Assembly (NCBI GenBank): GCA_937891425.1
Contig: CALAGD010000066.1
Span: forward strand, 62,001 to 126,000
Length of the DNA: 64,000 bases
Direction of reading: 5' to 3'
From: an uncultured Pigmentiphaga sp.
GTDB taxonomy: Bacteria; Pseudomonadota; Gammaproteobacteria; Burkholderiales; Burkholderiaceae_B
In this document: piece by piece, positions 54,579-62,593 of the stretch
Layout: the number at the start of each line of letters is the position of its first letter
Position numbering within the stretch: the stretch's first letter is position 1
Program-made: the position numbers and the translations under genes
Notes under the pieces: model-generated
Database searches by the model: none
Told to the model about the DNA's origin: nothing
Seen by the model: only the letters and a program-made list of their open reading frames with translations

Positions 54579-55015
54579 GCGCCGAAATTCCGCTATGGGT
54601 GCAGTGGCTGGTTGGCCTGTTTCTGGTGGTGGGCTCCTCATTTGCCCTGATCGGAACGATCGGTCTGCTGCGCTTGAAGAGCTTCTATCAGCGGGTGCAT
54701 GCGCCCACCTTGGGTAGCACGCTGGGTACCTGGCTCACCGTTGGCGCCTCGATGCTGTTCTTTTCCTTCCTGCAGCACCGGCCCGTGCTGCTGGAGCTCC
54801 TGCTGGGTGTATTCCTTTATCTCACTGCGCCGGTCACCAGCATCCTGCTCGTGCGCGCGGCCATCGTGCGCGAACGGCGCGCCAGCATGGCGCGCCATGA
54901 GGATGTTCCCACCGGCTATACCGATCCGGAGCATCCGGAAGAAGAGCGCCGACCGGGGTTGCCGGCGGGCGAGGCGGCAGAGGGGCAGGCCAGCCTGCAG
55001 CATCCCGCGCGTTGA
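54575..55015 (+). CDS. mrpG: Monovalent cation/proton antiporter subunit G
   Basis: The 146-residue protein has three helices: WLVGLFLVVGSSFALIGTIGLLRLKSFYQRVHAPTLGSTLGTWLTVGASMLFFSFLQ, then LLGVFLYLTAPVTSILLVRAAIV. GLLRLKSFYQRVHAPTLGSTLG is the MrpG signature. The acidic tail after residue 110 is longer than usual. It is the last gene of the operon. Confidence 0.92.
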   Translation: MSAEIPLWVQWLVGLFLVVGSSFALIGTIGLLRLKSFYQRVHAPTLGSTLGTWLTVGASMLFFSFLQHRPVLLELLLGVFLYLTAPVTSILLVRAAIVRERRASMARHEDVPTGYTDPEHPEEERRPGLPAGEAAEGQASLQHPAR

Positions 55016-55086
55016 CCGCTTGTCAGCGGCGCACGCCGGCGCCGGAGCAGGCCGGTTGCGGGTGGTCAGGCCAGGATGGAGGGCGT

Positions 55087-55752
55087 TCAAGCCGTTCTGG
55101 GGCCGTGGCCGTCACTGGCAGGTTGCTGTTGCAACAGTTCGAGCACCTCCCTGTCGCTGGTCTGCGGGAAGCTGGAGTACCAGAGGCCGACCGCGCGAAA
55201 GGGTTCGGGCGTTGCCAGGCATACGACATCATCGGCTTCCGTTCGAAGCAGGGCGCAGGTATCTGCGGCCCCTACTGGTACGACAGCCACGATGCGAGCG
55301 GGGCGAAGTGCCCGTATGGCCCTGACTGCAGCCCGCATCGTGGCTCCGGTTGCCAGACCATCGTCCACGATGATGACGGTGCGGCCGCCGACGTCCAGTG
55401 GTGCCGCGCCTGCACGGTAAGTGCGTTCGCGGCGCTCGAGTTCAGCAGTTTCGGCAGCGATGGCCGCATCGACGGCAGCCTGGCTGATGCCCAGGGCCTG
55501 AATTAGTCCATTGTCGAGCAGCGTGACGCCATGGGTAATGGCCCCCATGGCCAGCTCGGGCTGACCGGGAACGCCGAGCTTGCGAACCACACAAACATCC
55601 AGGGGTGCATGAAGTTCCCGGGCTATCTCGTAGGCAACCGGCACGCCACCCCGTGGCAATGCCAGCACGATGGGGTTCGGATAGTGGCGTGCTGCAAGCT
55701 CGGCAGCCAGCTGCTTCCCGGCTTCCTGACGGTTGCGGAAAGGGGTTCGCAT
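55087..55752 (-). CDS. Phosphoribosyltransferase-family protein
   Basis: The 221-residue product has a type I phosphoribosyltransferase fold. The PRPP-binding loop is VIIVDDGLATGATMRAAV, and an N-terminal flank is NPIVLALPRGGVPVAYEIARELHAPLDVCVVRKLGVPGQPELAMGAI. This subgroup is found as stand-alone or hydrolase-fused proteins of unknown substrate, not as a defined purine or pyrimidine enzyme. It is convergent with mrpG and lies 20 bases after boxD on the same strand, which may be chance. Confidence 0.82.
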   Translation of the reverse strand: MRTPFRNRQEAGKQLAAELAARHYPNPIVLALPRGGVPVAYEIARELHAPLDVCVVRKLGVPGQPELAMGAITHGVTLLDNGLIQALGISQAAVDAAIAAETAELERRERTYRAGAAPLDVGGRTVIIVDDGLATGATMRAAVRAIRALRPARIVAVVPVGAADTCALLRTEADDVVCLATPEPFRAVGLWYSSFPQTSDREVLELLQQQPASDGHGPRTA

Positions 55753-55772
55753 GGGCGTCCGGGAGCAAGCTG

Positions 55773-57326
55773 TCAGCCTGCACCAAGTGCATCAAGGACG
55801 CGGGCATGGGCCTGTATGGCCGTGCGGCGATGGTAGGCCTCGAGTGCTCTCAGCCCACCCAGCTCTTCTCCCCCACCTGCCCGCCCGGGACCCCCATGGA
55901 CCGACATCGGCATGACGTTGCCATGACCGGTGTGCGACCTGGCAACCTCGGGCGTAACCACATGCAGGCGCCCATGCGAGTCGGCGAGCTCCAGGGCGGT
56001 CCGCGCCAGCCAGAACGTGTCATCGCCGTACAGCGAAGCGACCAGCGATCCTTGCCCACGGCGTGCCAGCTCGATGGCGTGCGCGGTGTCACGGTAGGGT
56101 AGCAGGGTGGCCACGGGTCCGAAAGCTTCATGCTCATGCACCGCGCGTGCCGCGTCGGCATCGCGTACGCGCAACAGGTGTGGCATGACGAATGCGCCGA
56201 CGCTGGCGTCGGCATCGATGAGATCGGCGGGGTTGCCCGCATGGACTACCTCGGCTTCCGCGCGCAACCGCTCGATGGCTGCCAGCACGCTTGCCTGCTG
56301 CTGGCGATTTGCGAGTGAACCCATGCGTACCTCCGGGTTGCGCGGATCGCCCACCTTCACCTCGGCCAGCCGGGCTGCCAGGGCCTCGGCTACGGCGTCA
56401 GCGTGCGGAGCCGGAACCATGATGCGGCGGATGGCGGTGCACTTCTGCCCCGATTTGGAGGTCATCTCGCGTACCACTTCGCGGATCAGGAGATCGAAAG
56501 CGGCACTGCCGGGGGCAGCGTCGGGCGCCAGGATGGCACTGTTCAGGCTGTCGGCTTCGGCGTTGACGCGCACGTGCCGGCTGCACACGGCGGGATGGCT
56601 GCGGATGTGGGCGGCCGTGTCGCTGGATCCGGTGAACGAAACCAGGTCGAATCCGGTGAGAGCATCGAGCAGTCCCTCTGGCGTACCGCATACGATGGAC
56701 AGCGTTCCTACGGGAAGAATGCCGGCTTGAATGACATCGGCGACCATGCGCTGTGCCAGCCAGGCGGTGGAGGTTGCCGGCTTGGCGATGACCGGAACGC
56801 CCGACAGCAGGGCGGGTGCGGCTTTCTCCCACAGCCCCCAGGCGGGGAAATTGAACGCGTTGATGAACAGCGCCACTCCGGGCAGCGGTGTACGCACGTG
56901 CCGGCTCAGGAAGGACTCGTCCTTGCCCAGGCGCACCGGATCGCCGTCGTCGAGCCAGTGGCGGTCTCCCAGCGCCTGACCGATGCGTGCGTAGTAGGTC
57001 AGTGTGTAGATTGCACCGTCGATGTCGATGGCCGAATCGGCCTGGGTGGTGCCTGAATTGGCCAGGGCAATGTCGAAGTATTCCGCTCGATGCGCCTGCA
57101 GGACTTCGGCAATCTTCCCGAGCAGGGCGGCGCGTTGGGCGTAGGTGAGTTTGCGCAGTTCCGCGCCACCGGTGCGGCGTGCGAAGTGAAAGCCGGCCGG
57201 GATATCGAGCTCCTTGCTGGAGACGCGTACCAGCGGCGTCGCGCGCACCGGGTCGTAGAGCGCTGTTCCTTCTCCGGCTCCGGATTGCCATTGACCGGCA
57301 AGAAAGTTGGGCAGCAGTTGAGTCAT
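55773..57326 (-). CDS. boxD: 3,4-dehydroadipyl-CoA semialdehyde dehydrogenase (BoxD)
   Basis: The 517-residue aldehyde dehydrogenase acts after BoxC in aerobic benzoyl-CoA breakdown, oxidising the semialdehyde with NADP+. It has the ALDH features FINAFNFPAWGLWEKAAPALLSGVPVIAKPATSTAWLAQRMV, LVSFTGSSDTAAHIRSHP, AEADSLNSAIL with the Glu base and SKSGQKCTAIRRIMVP with the catalytic Cys. N-terminal text NFLAGQWQSGAGEGTALYDPVRATPLVRVSS is of the PaaZ/BoxD branch. It follows the DUF4863 gene by 33 bases in a two-gene operon divergent from boxR. Confidence 0.93.
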   Translation of the reverse strand: MTQLLPNFLAGQWQSGAGEGTALYDPVRATPLVRVSSKELDIPAGFHFARRTGGAELRKLTYAQRAALLGKIAEVLQAHRAEYFDIALANSGTTQADSAIDIDGAIYTLTYYARIGQALGDRHWLDDGDPVRLGKDESFLSRHVRTPLPGVALFINAFNFPAWGLWEKAAPALLSGVPVIAKPATSTAWLAQRMVADVIQAGILPVGTLSIVCGTPEGLLDALTGFDLVSFTGSSDTAAHIRSHPAVCSRHVRVNAEADSLNSAILAPDAAPGSAAFDLLIREVVREMTSKSGQKCTAIRRIMVPAPHADAVAEALAARLAEVKVGDPRNPEVRMGSLANRQQQASVLAAIERLRAEAEVVHAGNPADLIDADASVGAFVMPHLLRVRDADAARAVHEHEAFGPVATLLPYRDTAHAIELARRGQGSLVASLYGDDTFWLARTALELADSHGRLHVVTPEVARSHTGHGNVMPMSVHGGPGRAGGGEELGGLRALEAYHRRTAIQAHARVLDALGAG

Positions 57327-57359
57327 GCAGGTACCTTGCTGGCAGGGTTGCAGGGCGCT

Positions 57360-57824
57360 TCAAGTGCGCGTGAATTCGATTGCGCCGTTGGGCAGGAGAT
57401 AGAGCACCAGGGCCCGTCCGCCCCGGACCGTCGGATAGTGTGCGCTGCCGGGGCCGTATACTTTCCAACCTGCGGCCTGCCCATCGAAGCGGGCATCGCC
57501 CTCGATCGGCATGACGAGATCGATCTCACCGTTGGGATGCGTGTGATGCGGGCCGCGAATTTCGTTCATGTCGACAACATCTACCGAGAAGCCGGCGAAT
57601 TCCGGAGAGGGCTGAATGACGCGCCCGAAGCGGATTCCCCCGTGTTCACGGTTGCACAGCCAGCCGTCGGCCACGCCTTGCCGGCAGGCTGCTGTGGTAT
57701 CGCGGTACCATCCGCTGTCGGGTCCGTAATGGGTGTTCAGCCACGATTCCAGCTCGGCATCCAGTGGCTTGCCCGCAACCGCCTGCGTGATGTTGCGCAT
57801 GAGCTCTTGAAACTGCGGCGTCAT
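57360..57824 (-). CDS. DUF4863 protein (PnbB-like) in the box cluster
   Basis: The 154-residue product reads MTPQFQELMRNITQAVAGKP, then GWYRDTTAACRQGVADGWLCNREHGGIRFGRVIQPS, and a cupin-like metal-site text GPHHTHPNGEIDLVMPIEG with two or three His and a Glu. DUF4863 members are common next to box genes; a related protein is p-hydroxylaminobenzoate lyase, which may be recalled by annotation but is unlikely as the role here. A lyase or hydrolase acting on a box intermediate or aromatic CoA ester is possible. AGAGGAG is seven bases before the ATG. Confidence 0.75.
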   Translation of the reverse strand: MTPQFQELMRNITQAVAGKPLDAELESWLNTHYGPDSGWYRDTTAACRQGVADGWLCNREHGGIRFGRVIQPSPEFAGFSVDVVDMNEIRGPHHTHPNGEIDLVMPIEGDARFDGQAAGWKVYGPGSAHYPTVRGGRALVLYLLPNGAIEFTRT

Positions 57825-57844
57825 CGATCATCTCCTCTGATTGT

Positions 57845-57881
57845 TTGTGCATCGGGCTGTTCATGAAATATTATGCATGCA
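57845..57881 (+). promoter_or_regulatory. boxR promoter with TGCA operator boxes
   Basis: TTGTGC (57845-57850), an 18-base spacer and TATTAT (57869-57874). TGCA occurs at 57848, 57874 and 57878, the first and last 30 bases apart, the same distance as between repeats at the boxC promoter. The region is shared with the divergent boxD operon. It suggests BoxR control of its own gene and of boxD. The start point near 57881 makes an ATG at 57937 the likely boxR start. Confidence 0.5.
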
Positions 57882-57936
57882 GTTGCCCGATCTCGCGAAC
57901 TTCGAGGCCTTCCCGGAACCATATTGCACAGCCAGC

Positions 57937-59064
57937 ATGAAATCGATCGTTCCAGATCCAGTCAACTCATCGGTACCCGGCGCGGAGAACGAAAACGGCA
58001 ACAGCGCGCTGGAAACTCGGCCACCCCATACCGAAGCGGCAGGTCTGGCCGCCGGAACGGTCGAAAGTGGCCAAACGCGGAGAGCGTCAGGGGCCTCACT
58101 GCGCAAGAGTGGGGCGAATGCAGGGGAGAATGGGTTGTCCCTGGCCGGTTCGCCTCGGGAAACCCGAGCCGGCGATGCCCGCGACAACGACGTGCGCGAC
58201 CCGATCCTGGTGGCACTGGGCGAGCGCATACGCAACCTGCGTGCGCGGCGCGGCATGACGCGCAAGGAAACCGCGCAGGCGGCGGGAATTTCGGAACGGC
58301 ACATGGCGAACCTCGAGTCGGGCATGGGAAATGCCACGCTGCTGATCCTGCACCAGCTGGCGCACGCCCTGCGGTGCAGCCTGGCGGAAGTGCTGGGTGA
58401 CGTCACTACGTCATCACCCGAGTGGCTGCTGCTGCGCGAGATGCTGGAAGGGCGCTCGGAAGCTGAACTGCACCGGGCGCGTGTCACCCTCAGTGCCCTG
58501 TTCGGTACTACCGACGACGCCCAGGGGCGGAAGCGCCGCATCGCCCTGATCGGCCTGCGCGGGGCGGGAAAGTCTACCCTTGGGCGCATGCTGGCGGAAG
58601 ATTTCGGCTATCCCTTCATCGAGCTGAGCCGGGAGGTCGAGCGCATTGCCGGCTGCAGCATTACTGAAATTCATTCCCTTTACGGTGCCAGCGCTTACCG
58701 CCGGTACGAACGGCGTGCCCTGGAAGATGTACTGCAGCGTTGCCAGCAGGTGGTCATGGCCACACCGGGCGGAGTGGTGTCCGATGCATCAACCTTCAAC
58801 ATGCTGCTGACACATTGCTACACGGTGTGGCTGCAGGCCGAGCCGGAAGAGCACATGCGGCGCGTCATCGAGCAAGGCGATTTCCGGCCCATGGCGGGCA
58901 GTCGCGAAGCCATGGACGACCTCAAGCTCATTCTCAGCGGGCGCGCGCCGTTTTACGCCAAGGCCGACATGTCTTTCGATACGAGCATGCAGAGCGTGGA
59001 TGAGGCATTTGAGGCCTTGCGCAACCGTTTGCGCAAGGCATTGGCGGGGGCCGACACACGGTAG
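57937..59064 (+). CDS. boxR: BoxR, benzoyl-CoA-responsive regulator of the box genes
   Basis: The 375-residue product (from ATG 57937) has an XRE helix-turn-helix (DPILVALGERIRNLRARRGMTRKETAQAAGISERHMANLESGMGNATLLILHQLAHAL, about residues 86-143) joined by a linker to a shikimate-kinase-like domain. That domain has the P-loop IALIGLRGAGKSTLGRML and ELSREVERIAGCSITEIHSLYGASAYRRYERRALEDVL. In BzdR/BoxR proteins this kinase-like part binds benzoyl-CoA and releases DNA. The N-terminal 85 residues are low-complexity (Glu, Asn, Ser, Arg, Gly) and are not in typical BoxR of about 300 residues. An ATG at 57877 falls before the predicted start point. Confidence 0.9.
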   Translation: MKSIVPDPVNSSVPGAENENGNSALETRPPHTEAAGLAAGTVESGQTRRASGASLRKSGANAGENGLSLAGSPRETRAGDARDNDVRDPILVALGERIRNLRARRGMTRKETAQAAGISERHMANLESGMGNATLLILHQLAHALRCSLAEVLGDVTTSSPEWLLLREMLEGRSEAELHRARVTLSALFGTTDDAQGRKRRIALIGLRGAGKSTLGRMLAEDFGYPFIELSREVERIAGCSITEIHSLYGASAYRRYERRALEDVLQRCQQVVMATPGGVVSDASTFNMLLTHCYTVWLQAEPEEHMRRVIEQGDFRPMAGSREAMDDLKLILSGRAPFYAKADMSFDTSMQSVDEAFEALRNRLRKALAGADTR

Positions 59065-59131
59065 GTCGCTTTCGACCTAGGTAAAACCCTTAGAAATCCC
59101 GGAAAAACGCGCACACAGCGTCTTCCAGTGC

Positions 59132-59160
59132 TTGACAGTGCCAGTGGCATGCACTATTGT
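59132..59160 (+). promoter_or_regulatory. boxC promoter
   Basis: TTGACA (59132-59137, perfect), a 17-base spacer and TATTGT (59155-59160, four of six). It is the only strong promoter in the 169 bases between boxR and boxC. The -10 lies inside a perfect 16-base palindrome. Confidence 0.7.
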
Positions 59161-59193
59161 GCATGCACAATAATGAAAATGCACTTGGTTGCA
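59150..59193. promoter_or_regulatory. BoxR operator region: TGCA pairs and 16-base palindrome
   Basis: TGCA starts at 59150, 59160, 59164, 59180 and 59190. This gives two TGCA-N6-TGCA units placed exactly 30 bases apart. ATTGTGCATGCACAAT (59156-59171) is a perfect palindrome over the -10 box. BzdR/BoxR proteins are known to bind TGCA repeats near their target promoters. Occupation of these sites would block the boxC promoter until benzoyl-CoA forms. Confidence 0.75.
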
Positions 59194-59233
59194 TGTTTAC
59201 CACCGGGTTTCCACACACATCGAGGACGCTTCA

Positions 59234-60901
59234 ATGACGCACAATCCGCCAGCGGTGACACCGAAGGTCGACTATCGCACCGATCCATCCAAATACCGCC
59301 ATTGGAAGCTCAGTGTCGATGACGAAGTTGCCACCTTGGCCATGGATGTGGCGGAGGATGGGGGGCTGGTTCCGGGCTACAAGCTCAAGCTCAACTCATA
59401 CGACCTCGGAGTCGACATCGAACTGCACGATGCACTCCAGCGCATCCGTTTCGAATACCCCCAGGTTCGCGCGGTGGTCATCACCAGCCTGAAAGACCGC
59501 GTGTTCTGTTCCGGGGCCAACATCTTCATGTTGGGTCTTTCAACCCACGCCTGGAAGGTCAACTTCTGCAAGTTCACCAACGAAACGCGCAACGGCATCG
59601 AAGACTCCAGCCGTCACAGTGGCCTGCGCTTCCTCGCGGCCCTGAATGGCGCGTGTGCCGGCGGCGGATACGAGCTGGCCCTGGCCTGCGACCATATCCT
59701 CCTGGTCGACGACCGCTCTTCCGCTGTCTCGTTGCCCGAGGTTCCGCTGCTGGGCGTGCTGCCTGGCACCGGCGGTCTCACCCGTCTCACTGACAAGCGC
59801 AAGGTGCGGCACGACCGCGCCGACGTGTTCTGCACTACCACGGAAGGCGTGCGCGGGCAGCGTGCACTCGAGTGGGGGCTGGTCGACGAGCTCGCCCGTC
59901 CTGGCCAGTTCGCGGAAGCCGTACGCAAGCGCGCGGTCGAACTTGCGCGTGAGGGGCGTCAGGGCGGCGCGGGCAAGCAGGGCGTGCAGCTCACCTACCT
60001 CGAGCGCGAGGACGCCGAAAACGAGCTGCGCTACCGCCATGTAACCGTCAGCATCGATCGCGAGCGCCGCGTCGCCAATATCGTGGTGAGGGGGGCCGAG
60101 GGCCAGCAGCCTGCCGATATCGCCGGCATCGAGCAGGCGGGTGCGGCATGGTGGCCGTTGCAGATGGCACGCGAGCTCGACGACGCCATCCTCAACCTGC
60201 GCACCAACGAGCTCGAAATCGGCACCTGGGTATTGCGTACCGAGGGCGACGCTCAGGCGGTACTGGCGGCCGACGAACTCATGCAGAAGCACGCCGACCA
60301 CTGGTTCGTGCGTGAAACCATCGGCATGATCCGCCGTACGCTGGCCCGCCTCGACGTCTCGTCGCGTTCGCTGTTTGCGCTCATCGAGCCGGGTTCGTGC
60401 TTTGCCGGTACGTTGCTGGAACTGGCGTTCGCAGCCGATCGCGCCTACATGCTCGACGTTGAAGAAAACGCGCCGGCCATCCATCTCAATGCGCACAACT
60501 TCGGCACCTACCCCATGGTGAACCGGCAGTCGCGGCTCGCGCGCCGCTTCTACGACGACCCGCAGCAGCTTGAGGCCGTCCGCGGCACCATCGGCAAGCC
60601 CCTGACCGCGCCCGAGGCCGAATCCCTCGGCCTGATCACTTTCGCGCTGGACGATATCGATTGGGAAGACGAGATCCGCATCGCGCTTGAGGAGCGGGCG
60701 TCGATGTCGCCCGACGCACTCACCGGGCTAGAGGCGAACCTTCGTTTCTCCGAGCGGGAGTCCATGGAGTCACGCATATTCGGACGTCTTAGCGCCTGGC
60801 AGAACTGGATATTCAACCGCCCCAACGCGGTCGGCGAGCAAGGTGCGTTGAGGGTGTATGGCAAGGGTGAGAAACCCGCGTTCGATCTGAAACGCGTCTG
60901 A
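59234..60901 (+). CDS. boxC: 2,3-epoxybenzoyl-CoA dihydrolase (benzoyl-CoA-dihydrodiol lyase, BoxC)
   Basis: The 555-residue enzyme opens the epoxidised benzoyl-CoA ring hydrolytically, releasing formate and forming 3,4-dehydroadipyl-CoA semialdehyde. It is an extended enoyl-CoA hydratase-family protein. The oxyanion-hole text is RVFCSGANIFMLGLSTHAWKVNFCKFTNETRNGIEDSS and FLAALNGACAGGGYELALACDHILLVDDRSSAVSLPEVPLLGVLPGTGGLTRLTDKRKVRHDRAD. A second half follows (LFALIEPGSCFAGTLLELAFAADRAYML). GAGG precedes the ATG at 59234; the frame is open to 59189. It is first in boxC-boxB-boxA. Confidence 0.95.
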   Translation: MTHNPPAVTPKVDYRTDPSKYRHWKLSVDDEVATLAMDVAEDGGLVPGYKLKLNSYDLGVDIELHDALQRIRFEYPQVRAVVITSLKDRVFCSGANIFMLGLSTHAWKVNFCKFTNETRNGIEDSSRHSGLRFLAALNGACAGGGYELALACDHILLVDDRSSAVSLPEVPLLGVLPGTGGLTRLTDKRKVRHDRADVFCTTTEGVRGQRALEWGLVDELARPGQFAEAVRKRAVELAREGRQGGAGKQGVQLTYLEREDAENELRYRHVTVSIDRERRVANIVVRGAEGQQPADIAGIEQAGAAWWPLQMARELDDAILNLRTNELEIGTWVLRTEGDAQAVLAADELMQKHADHWFVRETIGMIRRTLARLDVSSRSLFALIEPGSCFAGTLLELAFAADRAYMLDVEENAPAIHLNAHNFGTYPMVNRQSRLARRFYDDPQQLEAVRGTIGKPLTAPEAESLGLITFALDDIDWEDEIRIALEERASMSPDALTGLEANLRFSERESMESRIFGRLSAWQNWIFNRPNAVGEQGALRVYGKGEKPAFDLKRV

Positions 60902-60955
60902 GACTGCACCCGTAACTGGCCGAATCGAAAACGCAGTACAACTGGAGACCACGTC

Positions 60956-62386
60956 ATGTCAGGTATCAATTACACCGAGAAGATTCCGAACAACGTGAAT
61001 CTTTCCGAAGACCGCACGCTGCAGCGTGCGCTTGAGCACTGGCAGCCCAATTATCTGAAGTGGTGGGACGACATGGGGCCGGAAGGGTCTCAGAACTATG
61101 ACGTCTACCTGCGTACCGCAGTCAGTGTCGATCCCGAGGGCTGGGCCCATTTCGATTACGTAAAGATGCCGCACTATCGGTGGGGCATCTTCCTGACGCC
61201 GCCTGAAGCCGATCGTCGCATCCACTTTGGCGAGAACAAGGGCAAGCCGGTGTGGAACGATGTGCCGGGCGAGCACCGCGCCAACCTGCGCCGCATCATC
61301 GTCACACAGGGCGACACCGAGCCGGCTTCCGTCGAACAGCAGCGGCATCTGGGCCTGACCGCGCCGTCGCTGTACGACCTGCGGAACCTGTTCCAGGTCA
61401 ATGTGGAAGAGGGGCGCCACCTGTGGGCCATGGTCTACCTGCTGCACCGCTACTTCGGGCGCGATGGCCGTGAAGAAGCCGAGGCCCTGCTGGAGCGCCG
61501 TTCGGGTGATGTCGACAACCCGCGTATCCTCACGGCGTTCAACGAGAAGACGCCCGACTGGCTGTCGTTCTTCATGTTCACCTATTTCACCGACCGTGAC
61601 GGGAAGTTCCAGCTGGCCTCACTGGCCGAATCGGGCTTTGATCCACTCGCCCGCACGACACGCTTCATGCTCACCGAGGAGGCGCATCACATGTTCGTGG
61701 GCGAATCTGGCGTGGCGCGTGTCGTACAGCGCACCTGCGACGTGATGAAGCAGCTGAAGACCGACGACCCGGACAAGGTGCGCGCGGCCGGGGTAATCGA
61801 CCTCGACACCATCCAGCGCTACCTGAACTTCCACTACAGCGCCACGCTGGACCTGTTCGGGTCCGACCTGTCTTCCAACGCGGCCCTGTTCTACACCGCG
61901 GGTCTGAAGGGGCGGTTCGAAGAGAGCAAGCGCAGTGACGACCACGTCCTGAAAGACGACAGCTATACCGTTCTTGATGTCGAGAACGGTCGCCTGGTCG
62001 AGCGTGAGGTGCCCATGCTGAACGCCCTGAATGAGGTTCTGCGTGACGACTTCATCCGTGATTCGGAAGCCGGAGTCAATCGCTGGAACCGTATCATCGA
62101 GAAGGCCGGGCTGCCGCATCGCCTGCGGGTACCCCACAAGGCGTTCAATCGCAAGATCGGTACGTTCTCGGGCATCCATGTATCGCCCGACGGCGATGTG
62201 CTGACGGAAGCCGAATGGAACGCCAACCGGCACAAGTGGCTGCCGAGTGACGCCGACCGCGAATTCGTGCGTTCACTCATGCCGACGCGCGTGACGGAGC
62301 CCGGAAAATTCGCGAACTGGATCGCGCCGCCGGTGGTGCCGATCGACCGCAAGCCCATGAACTTCGAGTTCGTGCGCTTCAACTGA
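60956..62386 (+). CDS. boxB: Benzoyl-CoA 2,3-epoxidase, oxygenase component BoxB
   Basis: The 476-residue di-iron oxygenase adds one O2 atom to the aromatic ring of benzoyl-CoA. Two Glu-x2-His ligand motifs are visible, in VNVEEGRHLWAMVYLL (Glu152, His155) and LTEEAHHMFVG (Glu242, His245), with further Glu residues between. The opening NYTEKIPNNVNLSEDRTLQRALEHWQPNYLKWWDDMGPEG is typical of BoxB. It follows boxC by 54 bases. Electrons come from BoxA. Confidence 0.96.
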   Translation: MSGINYTEKIPNNVNLSEDRTLQRALEHWQPNYLKWWDDMGPEGSQNYDVYLRTAVSVDPEGWAHFDYVKMPHYRWGIFLTPPEADRRIHFGENKGKPVWNDVPGEHRANLRRIIVTQGDTEPASVEQQRHLGLTAPSLYDLRNLFQVNVEEGRHLWAMVYLLHRYFGRDGREEAEALLERRSGDVDNPRILTAFNEKTPDWLSFFMFTYFTDRDGKFQLASLAESGFDPLARTTRFMLTEEAHHMFVGESGVARVVQRTCDVMKQLKTDDPDKVRAAGVIDLDTIQRYLNFHYSATLDLFGSDLSSNAALFYTAGLKGRFEESKRSDDHVLKDDSYTVLDVENGRLVEREVPMLNALNEVLRDDFIRDSEAGVNRWNRIIEKAGLPHRLRVPHKAFNRKIGTFSGIHVSPDGDVLTEAEWNANRHKWLPSDADREFVRSLMPTRVTEPGKFANWIAPPVVPIDRKPMNFEFVRFN

Positions 62387-62454
62387 TTGCCGTTCGACGT
62401 TGCGGCCGCAAGCGGCGGACGTCGTCACGCGACACCATACGGTGAAGAACAGGC

Positions 62455-62487
62455 CGTGCCACCCGCCGCACCCGACCGGGTGGCACG
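62455..62487 (+). other. Stable stem-loop between boxB and boxA
   Basis: CGTGCCACCC (62455-62464) and GGGTGGCACG (62478-62487) form a perfect 10-base stem with a 13-base GC-rich loop. There is no T tract. The gap between boxB and boxA is 207 bases, unusually large for one operon, and also holds the palindrome TTGCGGCCGCAA at 62399-62410. The hairpin may protect the boxCB message or partly stop transcription before boxA. Confidence 0.5.
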
Positions 62488-62593
62488 ATGCGTTTGGTTG
62501 GATGGGTGGAACCACGTTGACACACACGGGCTGGATCGTGGCGATCATTCAGTCTCGAGGTGGTAAACACGCGATGCGTGTAGTCAGGAGAAC

